In this document: positions 51,801 to 59,006 of the stretch, piece by piece | Position numbering within the stretch: position 1 is the first letter of the stretch | Layout of the letters: every line of letters starts with the position of its first letter | Source: Suipraeoptans intestinalis | GTDB lineage: Bacteria; Bacillota; Clostridia; Lachnospirales; Lachnospiraceae | Assembly (NCBI RefSeq): GCF_009696485.1 | Contig: NZ_VULY01000018.1 | Location: 941,001-1,005,000 of the forward strand | DNA: 64,000 bases | Direction: 5' to 3' | Translations under genes and position numbers: made by a program | Notes under the pieces: generated by a model | Database searches by the model: none | What the model was told of the DNA's origin: nothing | The model's input: the letters and a program-made list of their open reading frames with translations, nothing else

Positions 51801-53441
51801 ACCGGGAACTGCCTGCCCCTTTTCATCAAAAATCTGCAGTCTTGCTCCTGCCAGCTTGGTATTTTTCTCGTCCACCTTGGTAAATCCAAATGTAAAGACC
51901 TGCTCATATACATTGACGCCAATCGTCTGATTCTCGTCATCGTTCACCACATGTTCCGCTATCGGCAACCTGCCTTCCTTTGGCTGTCGATCCGCTCCCA
52001 GATCCTCTGCGCGGTAAACTCTTTCCAAAACGGTAAACCTCTGCAGTCCCGGAGTCTTCAGCATAGTAGCCGGAATCTTCAGATCTTCCACAAGGACAGA
52101 TCCTCTTCCGTCAGATCCTACCGTAAATTCCTTGTATGCCTTGGTGATCTCCTGCGTTCCGCTGTATGAAACCAGCGTAGCGCACGCTACATAGTCTCCC
52201 TCTGGAAACCCGGAATAGTCGATTCTGTCATCTACCATCACCTGTCCCTCAGAAGTCATCGCGTGGTCCACCGTCTTCACGTCTTTTTGATTGTCTTCTT
52301 TTCCTGTCGCATAGGTTCCGATATAGGGTTTTTGATCATTTTGTACCACCAGCGTACTATTTTCTACCGTTACTTTTTCTCCGCTGGTAACTGCCACCTG
52401 ACCGCTTTCACTTACCGTAAAGACAATATCCTGCTGCAGTGCCACATGCCCTGCCGGCGCTTCCTTCTCTTTCAGGCGGTACGTTCCCGGTTTCAGCTGG
52501 AATTCTTTTGCACTTCCTGCCATGGAAAACCAGGACTCGATCTTTGCGGCACCTTCTCCCTCTGTCCAAAGCTCCAGCGACGCGCCATTGATCATCACGC
52601 CTTTGTTATCTACTTTTTTGATGGAAACCAGCTTCTTTTCCGGCTCCAGCTTTTTGTCCAAAAGAACGATGGTGTCTCCTTCCAGAAGCTTTCCATATGT
52701 AAAGATGCTTCCGTCTGTACGAACCGTAAAATCTACCGCTTCTACCTTCTGGTATCCATCCGGCGCCTTCTTCTCGATCACGCGGTAATTTCCCGGCATC
52801 AGGCTGACTCTGGCAGGGTTGGCATTCGATGTCCATTCCAACGGCTCCTGTGTATCCAGATTTACCAGAATTTCTCCGTTCTCATCCGCAAGGATCATCT
52901 CTGCTCCCGACAGACCGCCTCCGTTGTTGATGTTGTAAGACATTTCTTCATCGGTCATTCCCTGTTTGTATTCCTGTTTACTGAAATACACCTTCGGCTT
53001 CTGACGTACATGTCCACTTACCAGAGACTGTACTCCGCCGGAAACAGAAGCATAGGTACGCACCTCCACAAACTTTGAATTGTCCGGGAATACGCTTCCA
53101 TTCATGTAAGCTTCCGCTTTTTCCTTTAGCGCCTTCTGCACCTCATTCATGCCCGGAAAGCTTCCCTGATTCGCCATCTCTCTGCTTTGTGTAAAGTAGT
53201 ACACTACCTCCTGCGTCGCTACCCAGTACTGATACGGAGTGATCCCATGCGTTCCCATCAGATTCTCCGGATCCTCAGAAAACTGATACAGCAACATTTC
53301 TATCGCTTTGTATGTCTTTTCTGCGTTATAGCGCGGATAGGATTTGTTCACCTCCTGCATCAAAGCCTGCGAATCACTGCCTGCCAGCCGATACGTCCCC
53401 ACGTAGTACCCGTTTCCGTCATAGGCAGGCGTTCCTTTCAT
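48852..53441 (-). CDS. Large SPKTG-anchored adhesin with thioester remnant, SpaA-like and VaFE repeats (main part of a frameshifted gene)
   Basis: A 1529-residue frame lacking its own signal peptide or ribosome site. It begins inside a thioester (TQXA) domain (Gln77 in WVATQEVVYYFT), then SpaA/prealbumin-like domains (about residues 180-370), a first VaFE-type domain, more SpaA domains, and five further VaFE-type repeats of about 140 residues (DTIHYTGLVGGK..YKVTG; GSWELDFG; YVVYE). The C-terminus has SPKTG, a hydrophobic helix and RRRIKR: a sortase signal. Several repeats carry DxDxDGxxD loops such as DTDGDGVLD, likely calcium sites. Its first 79 residues lie in the preceding frame (53419-53658), so the intact protein would be about 1600 residues. 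Sortase B at 17729 is the likely anchoring enzyme. Confidence 0.85.
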   Translation of the reverse strand: MKGTPAYDGNGYYVGTYRLAGSDSQALMQEVNKSYPRYNAEKTYKAIEMLLYQFSEDPENLMGTHGITPYQYWVATQEVVYYFTQSREMANQGSFPGMNEVQKALKEKAEAYMNGSVFPDNSKFVEVRTYASVSGGVQSLVSGHVRQKPKVYFSKQEYKQGMTDEEMSYNINNGGGLSGAEMILADENGEILVNLDTQEPLEWTSNANPARVSLMPGNYRVIEKKAPDGYQKVEAVDFTVRTDGSIFTYGKLLEGDTIVLLDKKLEPEKKLVSIKKVDNKGVMINGASLELWTEGEGAAKIESWFSMAGSAKEFQLKPGTYRLKEKEAPAGHVALQQDIVFTVSESGQVAVTSGEKVTVENSTLVVQNDQKPYIGTYATGKEDNQKDVKTVDHAMTSEGQVMVDDRIDYSGFPEGDYVACATLVSYSGTQEITKAYKEFTVGSDGRGSVLVEDLKIPATMLKTPGLQRFTVLERVYRAEDLGADRQPKEGRLPIAEHVVNDDENQTIGVNVYEQVFTFGFTKVDEKNTKLAGARLQIFDEKGQAVPGMVWTSQGADSTPIRVSLKAGKYTLKEIGVPEGYEGLSDKPFEVMADGKIVFEDTQDVATKQVSDGWLVDVKNHPEQPYVNPEGKISTTVKADDSTASETALAEVAEASVGDGVAVVDTIHYTGLVEGKEYDVTGTLYEVKDGVVVGDAKATKTAVLTAGKDGKGDWELDFGTVEGLEVGKSYVVYEKAVSKENLVDADGDKKPESKQEVKHENPADKSQTFIIKETPKKEVIFSKTNLGGEEIAGAKIEIKKDGQTVESWTSKEGESKTVKLAAGTYTFHEEAAPTGYLKVTDFTFTVKEDGTVELGEIASEDAVEWKEGKVVVTDKAKPVDPEQPGYENPAGEIRTTVKANSSTGNETAPAQVSENEAESGVTVTDTISYTGLVGGKTYKVTGSLNLVENGKAVKVVVTATAELKADESGKGSWELDFGTIAGLEEGKSYVVYESARSLERLIDTDYDNIPDTPQNPVHEDPKDPAQTITVVPRNPVYPEGKIKTTVKANNATATSEQKARVTAEEAKTGVHVVDTIAYEGLVGGKDYTVSGTLMEVKAGQPVGAVDTMEATKTADQSGSGSWELDFGTRQDLKPGSSYVVFERVKSVELLIDKDGDGISDQPDEHTHENPEDKAQTFTVKPEEPGGEEPKYENPDGKIRTTVQAGDAVASENAAAEAKASEDGTAVTDTIHYTGLVGGKAYKVTGKLNLIEDGKVVKTVTTATAEFTAEQSGSGSWTLDFGKVKGLEEGKTYVVYESAKSVEKLVDTDYDNEPDAPHSRVHEDPTDKAQTVKVKPDTPQPDEENGKILTTVKANNSVGSADQSAKVSKEEAGQGVKLVDTIHYEGLKGGKVYKVTGKLNQIKDGKVVQTVAEATAEFTADPSGKGSWELDFGTVTGLKAGETYVVFERAISVEKLIDTDGDGVLDKEDVHTHEDPKDKAQTVEVTGASAGKVKGSPKTGDSSQSTPYILMMLSVAAFGTLFFEKRRRIKR

Positions 53442-53658
53442 TCAGACAAAATGCCCAGGTCTCTGCTTCCTTCTTATCCTTGGTCCACACCTTCAGCATT
53501 TTAGTCTTATCTTCTGCATAATACTGATTTTCTGCCGAAATATTCGTTCCTGTATTCGGGACTCCCTGGGCGTTTACTTTGCCCATCTGTCCCAATTGTC
53601 CAATTCCCACCAGAGTCAGTACCGCCACTATGATGATGGCTGATAACCTCTTCTTCAT
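53419..53658 (-). pseudogene. Frameshifted 5' end of the adhesin gene (signal peptide and thioester cysteine)
   Basis: 79 codons with a GGAGA site before the ATG. A Sec signal (MKKRLSAIIIVAVLTLVGIG, cleaved near VNAQG) leads into YYAEDKTKMLKVW and ETWAFCLN (Cys71), the cysteine half of a thioester domain. The frame then stops at 53419, 23 bases into the frame that carries the rest of the adhesin. A one-base net shift near GAATGAAAGGAACG would join both. Assembly error, slippage of an ATGAA unit, or true decay are all possible. Confidence 0.8.
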
Positions 53659-54039
53659 ACTGTTTCTCCTTTTCTATCCATATCTGACATCCATAGGCTT
53701 CCCCTTGCTCTCTCCATACAACCGCTTTGTCTGCCTTCTGCTTTTCCTGTGGTGTTTTGGGCCTGCACAGATAAAATCCCTTTCCCCCCTTCCCTTAAAA
53801 ACGAGCAAAAAACCGCTATGATATATTCATATTACACCTTGATTCTTTTTTCTGTCTATATAAAATCAAGATTTTCCTATGTACTTCATAGGTTTTGGGA
53901 TTTTTCTCAAAATTTGACAGCCCTATGCATAGATATTTGTGAAATTTTTTCAATTTTTCTGCAAAACTCCAACTCTAGGGTATTAGTGTGGTTCCCTTTC
54001 TTTTGCTCACACAATCCCTTCCTAGTTTCCATGGGACTG
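53659..54039. other. Upstream region of the adhesin
   Basis: About 380 A/T-rich bases. TAGACA and TGTAAT 16 bases apart (minus strand, near 53835-53865) may be the adhesin promoter, overlapping a CTTGATT/AATCAAG inverted repeat. No gene or known riboswitch is seen. Confidence 0.35.
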
Positions 54040-54065
54040 AAAAAAGCGACTATTTTTCAGTCGCT
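54040..54065 (-). terminator. Terminator of the DUF4143 ATPase gene
   Basis: On the minus strand AGCGACT and AGTCGCT surround a 7-base loop and run into six T residues. Confidence 0.8.
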
Positions 54066-54152
54066 CTTCCCCCTATTCCCGCAGTCGTGGAAATAACGTT
54101 GATCGCTGTTTGAATCCTCCTCAAATGGACACGACTTTCAAACAATGTTTCC

Positions 54153-55376
54153 TTAAATCATCCAAATAGGTACAATATAATTCTCCCTGTCAATCGCACC
54201 GAATCCGGGTTTCATACAGACAATCGCTCCCTTGGAGCGTGGTGTTGACGACCTATCAAGCAACCCAAACACCTTTATCAACTCTGTTCCCGGATTAGAT
54301 GTTTTCTTAATTTCAATTGGGTTCAGAACCCCATCATGTTCCAAAACAAGATCAATCTCCTTGGCATCCTTGTCACGGTAGTAATACATATATGGTTCCT
54401 TCCCGCAATTGAGATACGTTTTCCTAATTTCAGCGACCACATAATTCTCTAAAATCGCACCATTCATAGCACCACTTTCCAATGTTTCTGCGCTACTCCA
54501 CTTTGTCAGATAGCACACCAATCCCGTGTCGTAAAAATATAATTTTGGCGTTTTTACAAGACGTTTTAGCAAATTGTTGGAATACGGATGAAGGTAAAAA
54601 ATAATACCCAGCGTTTCCAAAATCCCCAACCAATCCTTTGCTTGTGTCTGATTGATCTCAGCATCTCTTGCAATCTCCGCTACGTTAACCATTTGGCCAC
54701 ACCTTGCCGCTGCCGCCGTAATAAACCGAAGAAATTTGAGCGAATCAATGGCGTCTGATAATTCTTTCACATCGCGCTCAACATAAGTAGACAAATAACT
54801 GCTGTAAAAAATCTGACTGTTGCTGTTTGTGCCACTTACAATCGCAGGCATGGACCCTTTATAAATACGTTCAAAAATACCTCTTGTATCCATTTCCACT
54901 CTATCTGTCTTTCTTGCAGTTAAGGCCTCCCTCTCTACGGTGAATGGCTCCATTTCTCCTCCCACCATTTCCGCCTGTGATACTGCGGTAAGAGAAAGCA
55001 CTGCCACTCTGCCTGCCAATGACTCCCGCACTCCACGCATCAGTTTGAACACCTGTGACCCGGTCAGCCAAAATGCTCCTGGCTCATGGTTTTTATCTAC
55101 ATTCATCTTAATGTAAGCAAACAATTCCGGTGCATACTGAACTTCATCAATCAGTATAGGCGGCTTATGCAGTTGCAGGAATAATTCTGGGTCAGACTTT
55201 GCAAGAGTTCTTTCATTCAAATCATCCAGGGTAACATACCCCCTGTCCGTTCCCTCCATTAATTTCTGCAACATTGTAGTCTTGCCCACCTGTCTCGGCC
55301 CCGTAACCAAAATCACCGGGTACTCCTTTGTAACCTGACTTACCACTTTTTCCAAATTTCTTTTTATATAGCTCAT
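54153..55376 (-). CDS. AAA ATPase with C-terminal DUF4143 domain
   Basis: A 407-residue ATPase. Walker A is TGPRQVGKTTML (about residues 25-36), Walker B LIDEVQYAP, and sensor region WLTGSQVFKLM. The C-terminal DUF4143 part (about 200-400) contains ENYVVAEIRKTYLN and a PD-(D/E)xK-like KEIDLVLEHDGVLNPIEIKK in pieces, a nuclease-like fold. The family is widespread, often in many copies, and not functionally defined. Two tandem TTCGGC-bounded repeats overlap its promoter region, hinting at autoregulation. AGAGGTTG precedes the ATG. Confidence 0.9.
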   Translation of the reverse strand: MSYIKRNLEKVVSQVTKEYPVILVTGPRQVGKTTMLQKLMEGTDRGYVTLDDLNERTLAKSDPELFLQLHKPPILIDEVQYAPELFAYIKMNVDKNHEPGAFWLTGSQVFKLMRGVRESLAGRVAVLSLTAVSQAEMVGGEMEPFTVEREALTARKTDRVEMDTRGIFERIYKGSMPAIVSGTNSNSQIFYSSYLSTYVERDVKELSDAIDSLKFLRFITAAAARCGQMVNVAEIARDAEINQTQAKDWLGILETLGIIFYLHPYSNNLLKRLVKTPKLYFYDTGLVCYLTKWSSAETLESGAMNGAILENYVVAEIRKTYLNCGKEPYMYYYRDKDAKEIDLVLEHDGVLNPIEIKKTSNPGTELIKVFGLLDRSSTPRSKGAIVCMKPGFGAIDRENYIVPIWMI

Positions 55377-55390
55377 ATTCGCAACCTCTT

Positions 55391-55487
55391 TTCGGCCATT
55401 CTATAATTTGATTATATTTTAGCCGAACTCATACAAAAAAGCAAGCGCCCTTCGGCTGATTTCTCTTGTGATTATATTTTAGCCGAA
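55391..55487 (-). promoter_or_regulatory. Tandem 60-bp operator/promoter repeats before the DUF4143 gene
   Basis: TGATTATATTTTAGCCGAA occurs at 55409-55427 and 55469-55487, exactly 60 bases apart, each paired with an upstream TTCGGC (55391, 55451) to form TTCGGC...GCCGAA. Read on the minus strand each copy contains TATAAT. Confidence 0.7.
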
Positions 55488-55611
55488 ATATGTTTGTTTT
55501 ATTTTATGAATGATTGCCTTTATTTTACAATAAAACTCCTTTTTCAAATAGATGCCCATCTCACAACTTCGTCGTTCGCCTGCGGATACCCCTAAAGCTC
55601 GCTTCCAGACA

Positions 55612-55654
55612 CCAAAAAAGAGACTTGCAAGCAAGCTTACAGTCTCTTTTTTGG
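55612..55654 (-). terminator. Terminator downstream of the tuf 3'-end remnant
   Basis: Perfect 14-base arms (CCAAAAAAGAGACT and AGTCTCTTTTTTGG) around a 15-base loop. It may be the original tuf terminator before the element inserted. Confidence 0.75.
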
Positions 55655-55690
55655 CGCCTGAATTGGCACTTTATTCATTGTCTCCGCGTA

Positions 55691-55747
55691 TATTACTCGA
55701 TGATGGTAGCTACTCTACCAGATCCTACAGTACGTCCACCTTCACGA
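55691..55747 (-). repeat. Distal att-like copy of the tuf 3' end
   Basis: 57 bases that align without gaps to 60333-60389 at the end of tuf. The last 27 (55721-55747) and the first 14 are identical; six differences between them are all synonymous, so the copy still encodes [16 protein letters not shown] and stop. Upstream the frame meets a stop, so it is not a gene. Confidence 0.85.
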
Positions 55748-55864
55748 TATCAGACCGGTGTATTGCGGTGTGCAAATGGTGATTTTTCGTGTGATTTGTG
55801 TGGAAAAATCCGCATTTTCCACTGTGTCCGTATGGTTTTTGGGGATTTTGTTATCATGGTGTTA
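55748..55864. other. Element end region
   Basis: About 115 bases between the att-like copy and the first element gene. It holds short G/T-rich repeats and GATAACACCATGATAAC (minus strand), possibly integrase arm sites. No gene. Confidence 0.3.
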
Positions 55865-56173
55865 TCACTGCATTTTTAGTTTTTCTGGCATATTTTTTCT
55901 CACATTCGTAATCTCTTTATTTAAATCTTTTATATATTCTTTACACACATCTATATATAATCCTGTTTTATATTCTGGATTTTTCAAAAACTGTAATTCA
56001 ACGGGATATTTTGTAATCTCCGTAAGTAACTTTACAAATATGCTTTTCAAATTATTTTGGCTTTCATCATTATTAAGGCATACTTCTGCAACTTCTTCAA
56101 AGCCAAATACTAAATAATCTTTATTTTCTCTTTTCTCCAAATGTACATTAATCGCTTTGCTTTCCTGATTCAT
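55865..56173 (-). CDS. Small unknown protein of the element
   Basis: 102 residues, start at 56173 with AGGAAGG 7 bases upstream. The sequence (NVHLEKRENKDYLVFGF; a Glu/Lys-rich C-terminus) matches no family I recognise; no signal or membrane segment. The preceding remnant overlaps its start by about 26 bases, as in coupled pairs such as toxin-immunity genes; that idea is speculative. Confidence 0.55.
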   Translation of the reverse strand: MNQESKAINVHLEKRENKDYLVFGFEEVAEVCLNNDESQNNLKSIFVKLLTEITKYPVELQFLKNPEYKTGLYIDVCKEYIKDLNKEITNVRKNMPEKLKMQ

Positions 56174-56375
56174 AAATATCCTTCCTATCATAAAATGCAG
56201 TTTTACCGCCCTCAAGAGTATGCATACTTTCTTGAGTCCAGTTTTTAGTGTCTGTTTCATCATCTATATTTCTAAGTTCATCATAAAAAGGATTACCAAC
56301 ATACGTTTTATATATTCCATTCTCATGAGTTCTTAGTATACTAATATACGGAAGCGTACCAACAGCAATATTAAG
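56148..56375 (-). pseudogene. C-terminal remnant of an unrecognised gene
   Basis: An open frame of 75 residues with no start or ribosome site (YISILRTHENG, VGNPFYDELRN, LEGGKTAFYDRKDI). Its 5' end coincides with the premature end of the integrase, so a deletion or recombination probably fused the two. The parent family is not recognised. Confidence 0.5.
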
Positions 56376-57363
56376 TGTTTAATGTCATCTGAATATCTTT
56401 GTGCCCCAGTCTTTCCTTGATGATCAGTGGCTCTACACCCTGATAAATCAGATATGCTACATGGCTGTGACGGATATCATGCACTCTGATTGGTTTTACA
56501 CCGGTCAATGCTTCATACTTCTTAAGCCGTTTCTGCAGTGTTCTCGCTACAATCGGAAACAACCTCTGATCTTCTGGAAATCCATAATGCTTCTTCGCAT
56601 ACTCCTGTACCTCTTCTTTAAGAAAATTGGGAATATCAATAGTACGGGCCGAATTCTCTGTTTTTGGTGTATCAATCACATCTCTCTTACTGACCCGGTT
56701 ATAAGTCTTATTGATATGCAGGAGATTTCCACTCATATCAAAATCCGAAAGTCTCAATGCCAGAAGTTCTCCTTCCCTGATTCCTGTCCAAAACAGAATT
56801 TCAAATATCAGATAATCTTCACTCCCCGGCTCAATCCCGGCAATAAATCTGTCGTATTCTGCCTTCGTCCAGAATTCCAGCTTGTTGGCATCTGATTTCC
56901 CCATCTTTTTTACTTTCTTACATGGATTTTCCTTCAGATTGTAAATTTTCTGTGCATGATTAAACAGTGCATTTAACTGATTCTGGATCATACGCTCATA
57001 AGTCTTGCTGTATCCTTTTTCTTGAATGGTATTCTGCCACTGGATAATCTCTGCCGGTGTGATCTCATTCATTTTTCTTGTCCCAAAATACGGAACAATA
57101 TGCTTGTTCATCATGTGCTGCTTATTACGGATTGAATTTTCTTTCAGTTCATTCTTTTTATCTTCAAAATAAACTTGAATAAAACTGTTCATCTCCATCT
57201 TCATATCCGCTGCAGTCTTTCTTATGAATTCCTTCTCATAATTCAATGCTTCTTTCTTAGTCTTGAACCCTCTTTTCAGCTTCTGCGTTTTCTTTCCTGT
57301 CCAGTCAACATAACGGAAGCTCACATACCAGGTTCCCTGTGTTTTGTCCTTGTAAGCTGACAT
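56371..57363 (-). pseudogene. int: Tyrosine recombinase (integrase) lacking the catalytic tyrosine
   Basis: 330 residues starting after AAGGAGGAG. The N-terminal arm-binding domain (GTWYVSFRYVDWTGKKTQ) and SAM-like core-binding domain (about 60-150) are intact, as are catalytic Arg (TGIREGELLAL), HxxR (HDIRHSHVAYL) and His (LGHKDIQMTL). The frame ends at TLNT and stop, where relatives continue into the segment with the nucleophilic Tyr, roughly 15-40 residues further. It is therefore probably inactive. Xis lies 13 bases upstream, the usual module. Confidence 0.85.
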
Positions 57364-57376
57364 CTTAACTCCTCCT

Positions 57377-57568
57377 TCATACTGCTCTCTGAGAGCATCC
57401 ATAAAATTTTGTTTCCCAGTAGGGACGTGGAATTTTTCCACGAACTGCCACATATCCTTCCTTTGCCAGTTCATCATTGAACTGCTTCAGAATGGAATAT
57501 GCTTTACTGCGTTTCACACCTAATTCTTCCATGACATCATCAACAGTCATCATATAATTAGTTCTCAT
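57377..57568 (-). CDS. Excisionase-like small DNA-binding protein
   Basis: 63 residues after AAGGAGGA. TVDDVMEELGVKRSKAYSILKQF is a winged-helix/MerR-like helix-turn-helix typical of excisionases and AlpA-type proteins (given here in under-20 pieces as TVDDVMEELGVKRSKAY). Just upstream of integrase and likely co-transcribed from the operator-covered promoter at 57609-57643. Confidence 0.75.
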   Translation of the reverse strand: MRTNYMMTVDDVMEELGVKRSKAYSILKQFNDELAKEGYVAVRGKIPRPYWETKFYGCSQRAV

Positions 57569-57583
57569 AGCGTCCTCCTTTTC

Positions 57584-57731
57584 AGTCACCTTTGTGACTC
57601 TTTTGATGTTTTTACTATGATTCACTTTTGTGACTTTGTCAATATCTTTTTGCGAATTTTATTTTTATATTCCATTCTACATTTTCATAGTCTGTGAAAA
57701 TCAACCTCTTTCGCATCATTCACTTTTGTGC
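57584..57731. promoter_or_regulatory. Three similar operators of a phage-like switch
   Basis: TCACCTTTGTGA (57586-57597), TCACTTTTGTGA (57622-57633) and TCACTTTTGTGC (57720-57731). The first lies in the xis leader, the second exactly inside the 17-base spacer of the minus-strand promoter TTGACA/CATAGT, the third directly before TAGAAT of the repressor gene. Likely sites for the XRE repressor at 57772. Confidence 0.75.
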
Positions 57732-57771
57732 TAGAATAGAATCACAAATATTTTTAAGGAGGCAGCATATT

Positions 57772-58302
57772 ATGGTAGGTAAAAAAATCCGAGCATACCG
57801 AGAATTCAGAGGATACAGTCAGATACAGTTAGCCGAGCTGTCCGGCATTAACGTAGGAACAATCAGAAAATATGAACTTGGAATCCGAAATCCAAAACCG
57901 GATCAGTTAGAAAAGATAGCAACTGCACTGGGATTAAATGTAAGTGTTTTTCTGGACTTTAATATTGAAACGGTCGGAGATGTACTCTCTCTCTTGTTTT
58001 CTATTGATGATTCAGTAAACCTCTCACTTGCAGAAACGTCTGATCAGAAAATTTCGCTGACGTTCGATAATCCTACGATGCAGGACTTTTTCAGGAAATG
58101 GTGTCAATTTAAAAATGTCTACGAAAAGGAAAAAGCTGAAATATTAGCTATCGAAGATGCTGATAAAAGACAGGAAGAACTGGATAAGCTGAATGCTACC
58201 CAGGAAGAATGGAAACTGCGTGCTATGGGAACTACGATAGGTTGTCATACTATAGTTAACAAAAATGAAGGAACCACTCTCAAAACTCAAAATCTTATTT
58301 GA
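57772..58302 (+). CDS. XRE-family repressor of the element
   Basis: 176 residues; the start follows AAGGAGGC. The N-terminal helix-turn-helix (IRAYREFRGYSQIQLAELS, GINVGTIRKYELGIRNPK) is of the Cro/CI type; the C-terminus is a helical dimerisation/regulatory part without a LexA-like protease motif. It diverges from xis-int and should keep them silent and control itself through the three operators between them. Confidence 0.88.
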   Translation: MVGKKIRAYREFRGYSQIQLAELSGINVGTIRKYELGIRNPKPDQLEKIATALGLNVSVFLDFNIETVGDVLSLLFSIDDSVNLSLAETSDQKISLTFDNPTMQDFFRKWCQFKNVYEKEKAEILAIEDADKRQEELDKLNATQEEWKLRAMGTTIGCHTIVNKNEGTTLKTQNLI

Positions 58303-58316
58303 AAGGCAGGATTATT

Positions 58317-59006
58317 ATGGCATTAAATAAAAATATTATTACACAGGTAATCAATTTTTGTAACCGGGATTTAGTACCAGATGAACAATTTAAAGCCGGA
58401 TCCGCATATCCGATAGAATGGTTTAACGACTATTTCTCATTTTTAGGAAATTCTAATTTACAAAAGTATCTTGGTGAAGCATATTATCAAGCAAGATTTA
58501 TGTACAAGCTTATGAATGGATTAAGATTACCAATTGCCAAACATAAAGCCATTGTTAGATTTCAAATTATTCAATATACCTCTATTTGTGAAGCAGTTTT
58601 ACAGGCCGCAATAGAATCATTTTTTAAATCAGAATTTGAAGACAAATATGCTGTAATACAATTGACAAAATGTCACAATGCCCTTTCTTCTTCAACCAAA
58701 ATTACTTACGACAATAAAACAGTTTACCTATGTAAAGAGAAAAAAATTAAAGCTGACATTAAGAGAGAACGTATTGATCACAAAACTGATTTTGCTGTGC
58801 AGCATAATATTATCTCTGCTAAAACAAAAAAAGAATTTGATTCATTGTATCAGTCACGAAACAATATTCATATATTGAAAGCTGCTCAAAATAATTATAC
58901 TCCAAAACTAAAAGAGGCTAAAGAAGCCTTTGCACTGATGCAAACATTTGTATCTGAAGTAAAAAGCTTTTATTCGGCTTATAGGACAAAACGTGTTGGT
59001 CGTTAG
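58317..59006 (+). CDS. HEPN-like protein, C-terminus altered by the IS
   Basis: 229 residues, mostly helical. A motif SRNNIHIL near residue 180 resembles the RNxxxH-type active site of HEPN ribonucleases often found in defence or toxin modules, but the spacing (Rx3H) is short, so this is tentative. The start at 58317 follows AAAGGCAGG. The final seven codons (RTKRVGR) lie in the inverted repeat of the IS, so the original C-terminus was replaced. It may be cargo of the element. Confidence 0.5.
   Translation: MALNKNIITQVINFCNRDLVPDEQFKAGSAYPIEWFNDYFSFLGNSNLQKYLGEAYYQARFMYKLMNGLRLPIAKHKAIVRFQIIQYTSICEAVLQAAIESFFKSEFEDKYAVIQLTKCHNALSSSTKITYDNKTVYLCKEKKIKADIKRERIDHKTDFAVQHNIISAKTKKEFDSLYQSRNNIHILKAAQNNYTPKLKEAKEAFALMQTFVSEVKSFYSAYRTKRVGR

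Noticed and set aside
53659..54039. Cyclic di-GMP riboswitch upstream of the adhesin
   Set aside because: Neither class I nor class II core elements could be recognised by eye; the inverted repeat there is short.
55691..55747. Second functional tuf gene
   Set aside because: Only the last 17 codons are present and the frame hits a stop directly upstream; an attachment-site copy is the better explanation, though an old tuf relic cannot be fully excluded.
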